Notes: generated by a model from the sequence alone, not told the origin. Shown: positions 16,577 to 24,751, counted from the first letter of the stretch. The stretch is 40,773 nucleotides of DNA from JBMYQA01 sp049600855 (GCA_049600855.1 JBMYQA010000015.1:1-40773); one strand, 5' to 3'. Translations and numbers: made by a program.

Positions 16577-16609
16577 ATTGAATAGTCAATCAATTTATTT
16601 TTATATTTG
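16577..16609 (+). promoter_or_regulatory. tetR promoter with overlapping operator
   Basis: TATATTTG at 16602-16609 matches the Bacteroidota -7 element TAnnTTTG exactly. TTG at 16578-16580, 21 nt upstream, can serve as the -33 element. The 14-nt palindrome ATTGAATAGTCAAT (16577-16590, 12 of 14 symmetric) covers that -33 position, so a bound TetR protein would block its own promoter. The start codon is 28 nt further on. Confidence 0.55.
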
Positions 16610-16637
16610 ATCCATCACTAAACGATTTCAAAAGCAC

Positions 16638-17255
16638 ATGGGAAGAAAGAGCCTAAAAGAGGTTAGACGACAAGAAATTGTAAAAGCATTTTACAAAACA
16701 GCCAAAAAGGAAGGGTTACATAATACCTCTATTGCTAAAATTGCCGAAGTCATGGATGTAAATCCAAGTCTGATTCTGCATTATTTTAAAGATAAAAATG
16801 ACTTGATTTTAGCTTTAATCGACTACATCCTCGATCGTTATCAAAAAATCTATGTCATCGCTAAAAAAGAGAAACCCATTGATGAGTTAAAAGGAGTGAT
16901 TGACAACCTGTTTTCAAGAAAATGGAATTCACTCATTAGTGATGATGTCTATTACAACTGCTATACACTCATATTCAGAAATCAAGAAATTCGGCGAAAA
17001 TATAAGGCGCTTCATGATGAGTTGCGGGCATCTTTAGAAAAACGATTGACAGATTGCATGGAAGAAGGGGAAATCTACATTGAGAATCCCAACCTTACAG
17101 CCAGTTTAATTTATACTTTCTTGGAAGGGGCTTATTATTATTTGTGTATGGAAAAAGATCGGACAAAGCAAGCATTGGCCATGGAGCAGTATAAAGCGCA
17201 TATTTACCAAATGTTGGGCTTAGCGTTACCTGCCGTTGCTGCAGCTGAAAACTAA
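16638..17255 (+). CDS. TetR/AcrR-family transcriptional regulator
   Basis: A 205-aa one-domain-plus-ligand-domain repressor. The N-terminal helix-turn-helix has the family pattern EIVKAFYKTAKKEGLHNTSI, then AKIAEVMDVNPSLILHYFKDKNDL (residues about 14-60). The C-terminal ligand-binding part is all helical and resembles the BetI-like TetR_C_6 group. It is divergent from the SusC/SusD genes, and ATTGA-type palindromes sit before both start regions, so it probably represses itself and may control the uptake operon. The ligand cannot be deduced. Confidence 0.9.
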   Translation: MGRKSLKEVRRQEIVKAFYKTAKKEGLHNTSIAKIAEVMDVNPSLILHYFKDKNDLILALIDYILDRYQKIYVIAKKEKPIDELKGVIDNLFSRKWNSLISDDVYYNCYTLIFRNQEIRRKYKALHDELRASLEKRLTDCMEEGEIYIENPNLTASLIYTFLEGAYYYLCMEKDRTKQALAMEQYKAHIYQMLGLALPAVAAAEN

Positions 17256-17270
17256 TTTAACGGATGATTC

Positions 17271-17510
17271 ATGGGAATGTATGAGTTTATTGGCTGGGTA
17301 GGAGCGATCGCTTTTATTGTCGCCTATTTCCTACTGGTTGCGGGCAAATTATCGGCAGAAAAACCGTTTTATCATGCCTTAAATGTACTGGGAGGACTTT
17401 GTTTAGTCATTAATGCGGTTCACCTCATTGATAAACCGACCATTGTGGTAAACTTAGTATGGACTGCAATTGCCTTGGTAGCAATTATTAAGATTGTGCG
17501 GAAAAAGTAG
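17271..17510 (+). CDS. Small membrane protein, CBU_0592-like
   Basis: A 79-aa protein with three hydrophobic segments (about 6-25, 36-51 and 56-75) and a basic C-terminus (KIVRKK). The opening EFIGWVGAIAFIVAYFLL, then a central HALNVLGGLCLVINA, is typical of the small CBU_0592-like membrane family of unknown function. It follows the tetR gene by 15 nt on the same strand, so the two are probably cotranscribed and the protein may share its regulation. Confidence 0.75.
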   Translation: MGMYEFIGWVGAIAFIVAYFLLVAGKLSAEKPFYHALNVLGGLCLVINAVHLIDKPTIVVNLVWTAIALVAIIKIVRKK

Positions 17511-17536
17511 CAATGGATGAAATGAGACTGATTTGA

Positions 17537-18295
17537 TTATAACGTATTAAACCAGGCAAACACCGCTTTCGCATAGCGCTTACTCACAGGAAAAGTTTTA
17601 TCTTTAATGTAAAGCATGTTTTTAATATACCCAGTGACCACATGCATGTTAATCACGTAACTTCGGTGTACACGAAGGAATTGGTTACTAGGGAGGCGTT
17701 CTTCAATTTTATGGAGTAACGTGGCATACATAAATTTTCCATTATTGGTATGAATGACTGTGTAATTGCTTTCGGCTTCAATCCACAAAATGTTTTTGAA
17801 GAGCACACGCTCAAAAAAATGATCTTTCTTTAAAAAAAGGCTGTCTTTGATGCGCAAGGCTTCATTGTCTTTCTTAGAGAAATGATGTCCTTCCGAAATG
17901 TCTTGTACAGGCGTGTTTTGTGCATAATTTGCCAAAGCCAGCTCAATGGATATTTTAATCTGATGATCATTAAAAGGCTTCAGCATGTAGGCATATGGAT
18001 TGACGCTTTTGGCTCGCTCTACAAAGTATTTATCTGCCTGAGAAGTTAAAAAAATGACGGGTACTTGATGATGCTCATTGATGGTGCGCGCTAGCTCAAT
18101 GCCATCCATCGCTCCTTGGAGAATGATATCTAGCAAACATAAATCAATGCGGTTTTCTTCTTGGAGTAGCGCCAACGCTTCTGTACCACTTGCTGCCATG
18201 CCTACTACTTTGTAGTTCATATCTTCTAATCGCATGGCAATGTCTTCTGCCACTACGATTTCGTCTTCTACCACTAAAATATGCACTTGTTCCAT
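17537..18295 (-). CDS. LytTR-family response regulator
   Basis: A 252-aa regulator. The receiver domain (1-125) has the acidic pair at 10-11, phospho-acceptor Asp56 in LLDIIL and Lys in MLKPF. The LytTR DNA-binding domain fills the last 100 residues (ILWIEAESNYTVIHT, LPSNQFLRVHRSYVIN, FPVSKRY). It lies 2 nt after the end of the kinase gene and forms a two-component pair with it. LytTR regulators usually bind direct repeats near promoters of envelope or secreted-protein genes; the target is not evident here. Confidence 0.94.
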   Translation of the reverse strand: MEQVHILVVEDEIVVAEDIAMRLEDMNYKVVGMAASGTEALALLQEENRIDLCLLDIILQGAMDGIELARTINEHHQVPVIFLTSQADKYFVERAKSVNPYAYMLKPFNDHQIKISIELALANYAQNTPVQDISEGHHFSKKDNEALRIKDSLFLKKDHFFERVLFKNILWIEAESNYTVIHTNNGKFMYATLLHKIEERLPSNQFLRVHRSYVINMHVVTGYIKNMLYIKDKTFPVSKRYAKAVFAWFNTL

Positions 18296-18297
18296 AA

Positions 18298-20070
18298 TCA
18301 GTAACTTTTTTGCCTTTCTTGTTTAATGCGTATGTGCCAAGTGCTGCCTGCTTCGCCTTCCATGTATATTTTTCCGCCCAATTGTTTCACCAACGAGTGA
18401 ACGAGCTTGAGCCCAAACGATGTGGTGGTTTTTAAATCAATTGGCTCCATACCGATGCCATTGTCTTTGATCATCAATTTATAATCATCCTGATCTTGGC
18501 TAAAGTGAATTTGCAAACAGGGTGAATCAACATCCTCAAAAGCATATTTAAAGGCATTGATAACCAGCTCATTAATGATTAATGCTAAAGGAATCGCCAG
18601 ATCAATGTCTAATTGGATTGCTTCAATTTGGAAATCTAATTGCGTTTCTTCTGCATAAGCAGCCTGAAGACTTTTAACCAACTCAATCATGTATTCCCGA
18701 ATGGGGATTTGGGTGTGATGATCTTCCTGATAGAGTTTCTGATGGATTAAAGACATGGCTTCTACCCGTAATTTCCCAGCCGTTAAAGCAGCCTTAGCGG
18801 GATGGCCTTTGAATTGCCTCGATTGCAAGTTCAAAAGGCTGGAAATCATCTGGAGGTTGTTTTTTACCCGATGATTCAACTCCTTGAGTAGCAATATTTT
18901 TTCCTGCTCTCGCTTTTCAATGAGGCGTTTTCGTTCTGCTAATTGGCGATAGCTCCACAGTAAACCAATGGCTAATACGAGCAGGATGCTCCCGCCAATG
19001 GCGAGGCCGTAGGAAATTTGCCTTTGTTGCTGTTGTTTGACTTCTAAATTAGCTATTTCTAACTCTCGTTTATCAATCTCATAGTTAGCCTTGATTTGTT
19101 CCAATTGCCGCACATTTTCTCGATTGACTAAACTATCTTGATACACTTGAAATACCTTTTGATAGGTTAAGCTCTTTTGATATTGTTTTCTACCTTCATA
19201 AAAATCAGCCAGCATTTTACTAATATCGCGAATAGGCTCTTTCAGCTGCTCTTGCTTTACCAAGTTAAAGGCTTCCAGCAATTCCTGTTCTGCTAAATTA
19301 AACTGTTGTTGTTTCGCGTAAATTTGTCCCATATCCGCCTTATAAATCGCTACCGAATAAGGGTCACCTAATGCGGTAAGTATCTCAATTGCTTCTTGCA
19401 ATTCCTTTTTGGCTTCTTCCAGTTTCCCTTGACTGTGGGAAACCATGCCTAAATTACCAATGCCATAGCCTTGAATATCTGGTTTAGCCAGTTGTTGATT
19501 ATGCTGGAGTGCGAGTTGAAAATACCATGCAGCACTATCCAATGTACCCGCTAGCCGATACGCTTCTCCTAAATTAATGGAGGCTAATGCAATTTGTAAG
19601 GTGTCCGCTAATTGCTGATAGATTTTAATCCCTTTATGAAAATAGGTTTTAGATTCGAGGTAATTTCCATCAATAACTTGGTGTTCTCCCAGTTGAACAT
19701 ACATCGCGGCGGCTTCTCTGCTTTTACCGAGTTGTTCGTAAATCTGTAAGGCTTTTAAGGTAGCGGTTAATGCCTTGGTTTTATTACCTAATAAGCGTTC
19801 ATGCATGCCTACTACTTCAAAACCAAGAGCTGCTCTTGGAGTATCGTTCAGGTTTAAGGCTAAATCAACAGATTGTTGCGCATAATGAAGCCCTTCGTTA
19901 GAGTTGGGATGCCAATAGGCAAGGTGGTAAAGCACCTGAAACCGTTGGCTATCTACTAAGTTTTGCTGGGTTAATACGGCTAATAAACTATCGGTTTTTT
20001 GCTGACTCTGTGCTAAGAGTGCATGGAGTGGCAATAAACAAATAACAACATAGCGAATTAGTTTATACAT
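18298..20070 (-). CDS. TPR-containing sensor histidine kinase (HisKA_2 type)
   Basis: About 590 aa from ATG 20070, which gives a clean signal peptide (MYKLIRYVVICLLPLHALLA); an in-frame GTG lies at 20088. The periplasmic part consists of TPR helices (about 30-310), including LGEAYRLAGTLDSAAWYF and GNLGMVSHSQGKLEEAKKE. A transmembrane helix (SYGLAIGGSILLVLAIGLLW) and a short coiled coil follow. The catalytic region has the HisKA_2 box ELNHRVKNNLQMISSLLNLQ near residue 397 and an ATPase domain with LALIINELVINAFKYAF and DNGIGM. It is the partner of the adjacent LytTR regulator. Its gene is preceded by an unknown 187-aa gene at a distance of 24 nt, probably in the same transcript. Confidence 0.92.
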   Translation of the reverse strand: MYKLIRYVVICLLPLHALLAQSQQKTDSLLAVLTQQNLVDSQRFQVLYHLAYWHPNSNEGLHYAQQSVDLALNLNDTPRAALGFEVVGMHERLLGNKTKALTATLKALQIYEQLGKSREAAAMYVQLGEHQVIDGNYLESKTYFHKGIKIYQQLADTLQIALASINLGEAYRLAGTLDSAAWYFQLALQHNQQLAKPDIQGYGIGNLGMVSHSQGKLEEAKKELQEAIEILTALGDPYSVAIYKADMGQIYAKQQQFNLAEQELLEAFNLVKQEQLKEPIRDISKMLADFYEGRKQYQKSLTYQKVFQVYQDSLVNRENVRQLEQIKANYEIDKRELEIANLEVKQQQQRQISYGLAIGGSILLVLAIGLLWSYRQLAERKRLIEKREQEKILLLKELNHRVKNNLQMISSLLNLQSRQFKGHPAKAALTAGKLRVEAMSLIHQKLYQEDHHTQIPIREYMIELVKSLQAAYAEETQLDFQIEAIQLDIDLAIPLALIINELVINAFKYAFEDVDSPCLQIHFSQDQDDYKLMIKDNGIGMEPIDLKTTTSFGLKLVHSLVKQLGGKIYMEGEAGSTWHIRIKQERQKSY

Positions 20071-20094
20071 GTAATGATAATTCAACACACTTTA

Positions 20095-20658
20095 TTAAAT
20101 TCTTGGAACACCTGAAGTAGTTCTAATCAACGGATCAATTTGGCAGTATCGGGTAATGCCTCCATGTATAAAATTGAAGGTGACTGCATAGCGAATGACA
20201 GCTGCCTCAGGAAGTTTTTTTTGTGTTTTAACCTTTGCTTGCCAAGTCGATTCAGTCGAATTGGTTATTTGTTGGTTGCCTATAAACTTAATTTCTAATT
20301 CAGCAATCACGCCATTAAATACCAGTGGATCTAAATCCTCAGAAAAGATATCGGTGAGAACGGCGAGGGATTCTGATTGTTGCGTATAAATCATTTTAAA
20401 CAGGATGTTGGGGTTAACCCCTGCCGATTCAATTTCATGAACGGAGTGATGGACGGTAAAATGGAATACATACTCTGTTTCAGGGTGAATCTCCGTTACG
20501 GTACTTAAGCCTGTTTTCCATTCTGGTCCTTCAAATCTGCAAAATTCTATGACATCAAGGGGAGTAACGGAATAGTTTCCCCAATAGGGGGCATCTTTGC
20601 CATAAAACTCAATGAGTGCATCTAAATCCACTCGGATATTAATTGTCTTGCTCGTCAT
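20095..20658 (-). CDS. Unknown 187-aa protein, possibly PixA/AidA-like
   Basis: I do not recognise the family with confidence. The protein has no signal peptide or membrane segment and looks like an all-beta soluble protein (alternating hydrophobic strands throughout). It opens with MTSKTINIRVDLDALIEFYG. It ends AVTFNFIHGGITRYCQIDPL followed by IRTTSG, which recalls the Y-x-F...WDPyI ending of PixA/AidA inclusion-body proteins, a weak resemblance. The gene is the first of an apparent operon with the histidine kinase and LytTR regulator genes, bounded upstream by a terminator hairpin at 20759-20788. It may be a signal-related or stationary-phase protein; no function is claimed. Confidence 0.7.
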   Translation of the reverse strand: MTSKTINIRVDLDALIEFYGKDAPYWGNYSVTPLDVIEFCRFEGPEWKTGLSTVTEIHPETEYVFHFTVHHSVHEIESAGVNPNILFKMIYTQQSESLAVLTDIFSEDLDPLVFNGVIAELEIKFIGNQQITNSTESTWQAKVKTQKKLPEAAVIRYAVTFNFIHGGITRYCQIDPLIRTTSGVPRI

Positions 20659-20758
20659 AAATTTGGTGTTTTAAATCCATTAGTTGGTATGAATTAGTTA
20701 AGGTAAGCATAATCAGGGATGAGAGTCAAGGGAAAATGGAGAAAATTGAGTGAAGGAA

Positions 20759-20788
20759 GGGTCAAATAGGTGTAGACCTACTTGACCC
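20759..20788 (-). terminator. Hairpin terminator after the PI-PLC-like gene
   Basis: Arms GGGTCAAATAGGT (20759-20771) and ACCTACTTGACCC (20776-20788) pair over 13 bp with one mismatch and a 4-nt loop. It starts 7 nt after the end of the minus-strand gene and is followed on that strand by a TTCCTTC stretch. It should separate this gene from the 187-aa gene operon. Confidence 0.75.
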
Positions 20789-20794
20789 AACTCA

Positions 20795-21832
20795 TTAAAA
20801 GTTTAGCGTTTTCATGAGCTTCAGACAAAAGTCAACCACACTGTATCCCTCATCAGGTTGGTCACTTTGCAGAAAGCCAATACCGCAATTGTCGGTTTGT
20901 AGCAAATTAGGATAGATTTGCGTATTGATTGTTTTATCTGCTAACCAACCTGTTAATGTGGGCAACATTTTAATATTTGCTTGAGCAGCTAAATCTAATA
21001 TAGAAATGGAGCGTCCTGGTACATTTTGGGTGCCTTGTAGCGTGAGCTGCCAAGAAATGGACATCAAGAAATCTTGCTGATCGCTGTGCTGATATTCCTC
21101 CATTTTAGCGCGCTGGTCTTGAATCATCTGATTCACGTTGTTGGTGTTAGCGTAACTTCCATTAATTGGCAAGTTTTTATTGGTCCAGAAGCCAAACTTG
21201 GATGCTCCTGCATCTAAAGGATAATCGTCATCAATTAACACGATGATATTTCCTTTCGCAAGGAGACTTTCCATAGTTTCGCCAGCCAAATTCAATTGAT
21301 CGTCATTGGCTTTGACTAACAAGTGCCCAATGTGTTTTCGGATCAAATCAAACAAGGTCGCCATTTGTGCTTTGCTCAGCATCTTACCTGTATTCCAATC
21401 TATAAAGTGGCTTAAATTTAAAATTAATAGCTCTTTGTTGTTGGAAGCATCGCTAAAAAAGGTACTCATTTGGGTAAATGCCGTAGCTAAATTTGCCCCA
21501 ACAGCACCTTGTACGCCAATTACAGGAAGCTTACTCGAATGTGCAGTGTACCATCCCTGAATGATGCCCGTATCTACCCAAGCAGGGCGGATATCAAAAG
21601 AGCGGACACCTTGGGCGATCTGATTTCCAAAATCATAGCTTTGGGTTTTGGTCACGCGTTCTGTCCCGAATACCGTTCCTAGTGTATGGATGAAGGTGCC
21701 TGAATCGTGCGAAGTGGGTAAGCATACTTGCGATAGTTTTCTACTGGCAATCAAATCCCAGTTGCTGGTCATCCAGTTGGTAACATTTATTTCTCCGTGA
21801 GTCATGTTGATTTGCTTTAGGAAGTGTAACAT
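20795..21832 (-). CDS. PI-PLC X-domain-like phosphodiesterase
   Basis: A 345-aa protein of the phosphatidylinositol-specific phospholipase C superfamily (TIM barrel). The first catalytic His is in LPTSHDSGT (His42, Asp43). The strand GVRSFDIRP gives Asp80 and Arg82, and the second catalytic His is in YTAHSS (His98). These match His32, Asp67, Arg69 and His82 of the Bacillus enzyme. There is no classical signal peptide, unlike most bacterial members, so it is either cytoplasmic, exported by another route or released by lysis. The start at 21832 has a GAGGTG stretch about 13 nt upstream; ATG 21805 is an alternative. Its neighbour is a duplicated-domain protein of unknown function. A lipid-cleaving toxin or effector is possible but unproven. 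Confidence 0.82.
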   Translation of the reverse strand: MLHFLKQINMTHGEINVTNWMTSNWDLIASRKLSQVCLPTSHDSGTFIHTLGTVFGTERVTKTQSYDFGNQIAQGVRSFDIRPAWVDTGIIQGWYTAHSSKLPVIGVQGAVGANLATAFTQMSTFFSDASNNKELLILNLSHFIDWNTGKMLSKAQMATLFDLIRKHIGHLLVKANDDQLNLAGETMESLLAKGNIIVLIDDDYPLDAGASKFGFWTNKNLPINGSYANTNNVNQMIQDQRAKMEEYQHSDQQDFLMSISWQLTLQGTQNVPGRSISILDLAAQANIKMLPTLTGWLADKTINTQIYPNLLQTDNCGIGFLQSDQPDEGYSVVDFCLKLMKTLNF

Positions 21833-21871
21833 TAGTTTGTTCCATCACCTCAATGGATGGAGTAAGGAAGG

Positions 21872-21906
21872 ATGGGGTACTTTTTATCAAGATGTAAGTA
21901 CCCCAT
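21872..21906 (-). terminator. Perfect 11-bp hairpin between the duplicated-domain and PI-PLC genes
   Basis: ATGGGGTACTT (21872-21882) and AAGTACCCCAT (21896-21906) form a perfect stem with a 13-nt loop, located 22 nt after the upstream minus-strand gene ends and 40 nt before the next one starts. No long T-tract follows, so it may terminate partially or protect the upstream message. Confidence 0.6.
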
Positions 21907-21927
21907 TCAAACAGTCAAAGTGAGGAG

Positions 21928-23007
21928 TTATACCGACTGTTCTGTTAACTTATCAGGCGTAATTTCATCTACCGAAGATACTTCGCCAAGTACGTTGAGG
22001 ATGTTCAAACTCATCTCATTGGTACTCAAAATGGATTTACAGAATACAGCTCTAGGCGGCAGGATTTGTTTATACATCACTAAACCACCTCCAAGTACAG
22101 GTACGGTTGTGCCAATCATGCTTGGGCCACCTAACCACCAGTTATTTTGCAAGCCAATGTTAGAGCCTTGACCAATCACCACGTCTTTGATCTTGTAAAC
22201 GGTGCCAGCTACTTTAATCGTTAAAATACCTTTGATTGCAAAGTTTAATTCATCTGGTGTTTTATCAGAAGTGTATGAAGCGATAGCTGGCCCTCCGTCT
22301 AATTCATCCTTAAACCACTTGGCAACGGCTTTCGTTTTATGTCTGCCTGCCTTTACGGTAATGGTACCTGTTCCCTCTTTATAACTTGCTTCAACACCTT
22401 TAAACGCTTGTCCAACAGTTACACTTGCCGATTCAAGTTCGAAATCAAATTGCTCAAACGAGCCAGAACCTAAGCTCAGTTCAAATTCATTATCGTGACT
22501 TCCAGAAAGCTGGCTAACATTTTTCACTTTAAAGGTATGTGAGCCAGAAGGATCTAAGAAGAACTGATCGGCTAATGGAGTATGGTCAGCAAGTAACTCA
22601 CCGCCTTTGTTATTGCTTTGGGCTTGGATGCTTTTGGAACACATGTGCCAGTTGTTGGTTGCTCCATAGTGACCTTGACCAATGCAAATTTCATACGTAT
22701 CGCTATTGATGGTTAGTACACCCGCTACAGCAAAATTTAATTTGTCGGGGCTGTTACTGCCTTTTTCTGTATGAATCATGTGATCCGTATCTCCATTTAC
22801 GAAGTTTTTGTAAAACTCAGCAGGCGTTTTGGAGCCGTGGCGGTTTGCTTCTACGGTAATGGTGAGCTGCTTATCCTTTTGCTTCACACTGACACCGCCC
22901 CAATCTTTTGAATTTCCAATCGAATGATCTGTCATTTGAAAATTAAAAGTTGTCAGCGCCTGTTCTGCCTGATATTCTAACACGAAGTCGTTTTTACTTT
23001 TTCCCAT
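21928..23007 (-). CDS. Unknown protein with an internally duplicated beta-rich domain
   Basis: 359 aa from ATG 23007; the frame reaches a GTG at 23046, which I consider less likely. I do not recognise the family. The protein holds two copies of one domain, about 8-125 and 175-297. Matching landmarks are LTITVEANRHGSK with ITVKAGRHKTKA, SPDKLNFAVAGVLTI with TPDELNFAIKGILTI, and CIGQGHYGATNNWHM with VIGQGSNIGLQNNWWL. A linker (126-174) and a unique tail (298-359) complete it. There is no signal peptide or membrane helix and the composition suggests beta sandwiches. The neighbour is a PI-PLC-like gene in the same direction. A carbohydrate- or lipid-binding role would be a guess. Confidence 0.75.
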   Translation of the reverse strand: MGKSKNDFVLEYQAEQALTTFNFQMTDHSIGNSKDWGGVSVKQKDKQLTITVEANRHGSKTPAEFYKNFVNGDTDHMIHTEKGSNSPDKLNFAVAGVLTINSDTYEICIGQGHYGATNNWHMCSKSIQAQSNNKGGELLADHTPLADQFFLDPSGSHTFKVKNVSQLSGSHDNEFELSLGSGSFEQFDFELESASVTVGQAFKGVEASYKEGTGTITVKAGRHKTKAVAKWFKDELDGGPAIASYTSDKTPDELNFAIKGILTIKVAGTVYKIKDVVIGQGSNIGLQNNWWLGGPSMIGTTVPVLGGGLVMYKQILPPRAVFCKSILSTNEMSLNILNVLGEVSSVDEITPDKLTEQSV

Positions 23008-23098
23008 TTTGAAAGGTATTTTGGAATGAATAATGAAGTTGTTCACCCTTATTGCGTATAAGTACTTTTTGATTTAAGGATGTTGTAAACACTAGACT

Positions 23099-23133
23099 AT
23101 CAAGAAGTTAAAAGGCCTTTTTCGTTACTTGAT
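23099..23133. repeat. Inverted repeat upstream of the duplicated-domain gene
   Basis: ATCAAG (23099-23104) and CTTGAT (23128-23133) flank AAAAGGCCTTTTT, itself a palindrome. It lies about 90-125 nt before the minus-strand start at 23007. It could be an operator or part of the leader; nothing else identifies it. Confidence 0.35.
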
Positions 23134-23220
23134 ATTCCAAATGAAGCGACTTTTGGGAAGGGGAAAAAACGATCTGCGTGAGTGGATGGGTTTTCTGCGT
23201 AAAGCGATTAATTTTATGCG

Positions 23221-23250
23221 TTAAGTGCTTGGACCTAATTAAGCACTTAA
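23221..23250. terminator. Hairpin downstream of the cupin gene
   Basis: TTAAGTGCTT (23221-23230) and AAGCACTTAA (23241-23250) form a perfect 10-bp stem with a 10-nt loop, 45 nt after the end of the minus-strand cupin gene. No strong T-tract follows. It is the best candidate for the 3' end of that transcript. Confidence 0.5.
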
Positions 23251-23295
23251 TGAATCAGGGAGAACGGGTATGTTATGTGTTGATCTTGGAAGGCA

Positions 23296-23613
23296 TTACT
23301 CATCCTCTTCAAACAAGATCAGCTTTGCGTGTTCTCCTTTTCGGATCATGGCTTTGTGCTTGTGCGGAAAGCCTGCGGGAATATGGAGGCCGTCACCCGC
23401 ATTAAATTCTAGGATTTCTCGTGCAAAATGGACAAATAACCGTCCTTCCAGTACGTAACCAAAATGTCCGCGGACACACCAATCGGTTTCGACAAATTGA
23501 TCGTTAAACTCCACTAAACGCATTTTCATTTCACCAAGACGAGCAGCTTTAGACTTGCTGCCCAACTTACTATTCCACGGAAGGCGAGAAAAGTTGATCT
23601 TATATTTATTCAC
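23296..23613 (-). CDS. Small cupin-domain protein
   Basis: A 105-aa single-domain cupin. The C-terminal cupin motif is clear (GDGLHIPAGFPHKHKAM), with the Gly-Pro-Gly-His pattern. The first motif (WCVRGHFGYVLEGRLFVHF) lacks the usual HxH pair, so metal binding may differ from typical enzymes. Similar short cupins act as sugar or small-molecule binding domains or isomerases; no substrate can be named. It stands alone, divergent from the methyltransferase gene with about 200 nt between them. Confidence 0.8.
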   Translation of the reverse strand: MNKYKINFSRLPWNSKLGSKSKAARLGEMKMRLVEFNDQFVETDWCVRGHFGYVLEGRLFVHFAREILEFNAGDGLHIPAGFPHKHKAMIRKGEHAKLILFEEDE

Positions 23614-23815
23614 GAGGGTTTAAATCTAGGTCTGAAATTTGGTTTAGCTAGTAACGAGGTAAACTAGAAGTATAAACTTTAGAAAACCTCAACGTTTGAA
23701 GAATAAGTAATCGAAATTGGTCAGTTGTTTTTTGAGTGTTACTTAACTCGAAAATAAACAATTTCTGGCTGCAAAGCGATAAGTTATCAAGGTGAATTCA
23801 GATTTGGCGGCTTGA

Positions 23816-24751
23816 ATGTCGTTTATCACAAGAATAAGCTATAAACTTGCATCAATTTTTGGGAAAAGACAATTCTTTATGAGCGAGAAACTGGTCAAGC
23901 AATTTACAACAGATGATGTTGCCGAGTATTACGATAAAACGGAAATCCATTACAAGCGTGCTTGGGATTTAGAGGCGAGTATGGCCTTACATTATGGCTT
24001 TTGGCGAAAAGATACCAAGAGTTTTCGGGAGTCGTTGCAGCACATGAACGATGAAATGGCTAAAACGGCAAAAATCACTTCAGATGATTATATGCTAGAT
24101 GCTGGTTGTGGAGTAGGAGGGTCTTCCATTTTTGTGGCAAAACACATTGGCGCTCGGGCAAAAGGCATTACCCTAAGTCAGCAACAAGTGGAACGCGCCT
24201 ATCAAAATGCTGAAAAACATCAGGTTTCCTCACTCCTTGAGTTTGAATGTAAAGATTACACAAATACAGGTTTTGCCGATAATACCTTTGATGTAGTTTG
24301 GGGCTTAGAAAGTGTGGCTACAGCCCAACAAAAGGAAGCTTTTGCCAAAGAAGCTTTCCGAATTTTGAAACCAGGAGGCCGTTTAATCATTGGCGATTGT
24401 TTCCAACGTAAAGCGGAATTGACGGTAAAAGAACATAAGCTAATGCAAAAATGGTTGAATGCTTGGGCCATTTCTGGTTTGGAAACGGAAAAAGAGTTTA
24501 CGAATATCTTGAGCCAACAAGGTTTTCAATCCATCAACTTCCGCAACATTACCGAGAATGTACGTCACTCTGCTTGGCGAATTTTTTATGGTTCTTTCTT
24601 CATGACGGTGTTATCGGGTTTATACCGATTGTATAACCCTAAAGTGAGCTACTTTGCGGATAATCATTACAAAGCATTGTTTTATCAATACATCGCATTA
24701 CGAAAAAATTTGTGGGATTACTGCATCGTGTATGCCGAGAAAAAATCATGA
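23816..24751 (+). CDS. SAM-dependent methyltransferase, tocopherol/sarcosine methyltransferase-like
   Basis: A 311-aa class I methyltransferase. Motif I is MLDAGCGVGGSSIFVA (93-108), followed by GITLSQQQVERAYQNA (motif II region), FADNTFDVVWGLESVAT and EAFRILKPGGRLIIGDCF. The order and GITLS segment resemble the gamma-tocopherol, cycloartenol and dimethylglycine methyltransferases, which methylate lipophilic rings or small amines. The first 22 residues (MSFITRISYKLASIFGKRQFF) are a basic amphipathic stretch; an internal ATG at 23879 gives MSEKLVKQF. The true substrate is unknown. The exonuclease gene follows after 7 nt and is probably cotranscribed. Confidence 0.88.
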   Translation: MSFITRISYKLASIFGKRQFFMSEKLVKQFTTDDVAEYYDKTEIHYKRAWDLEASMALHYGFWRKDTKSFRESLQHMNDEMAKTAKITSDDYMLDAGCGVGGSSIFVAKHIGARAKGITLSQQQVERAYQNAEKHQVSSLLEFECKDYTNTGFADNTFDVVWGLESVATAQQKEAFAKEAFRILKPGGRLIIGDCFQRKAELTVKEHKLMQKWLNAWAISGLETEKEFTNILSQQGFQSINFRNITENVRHSAWRIFYGSFFMTVLSGLYRLYNPKVSYFADNHYKALFYQYIALRKNLWDYCIVYAEKKS

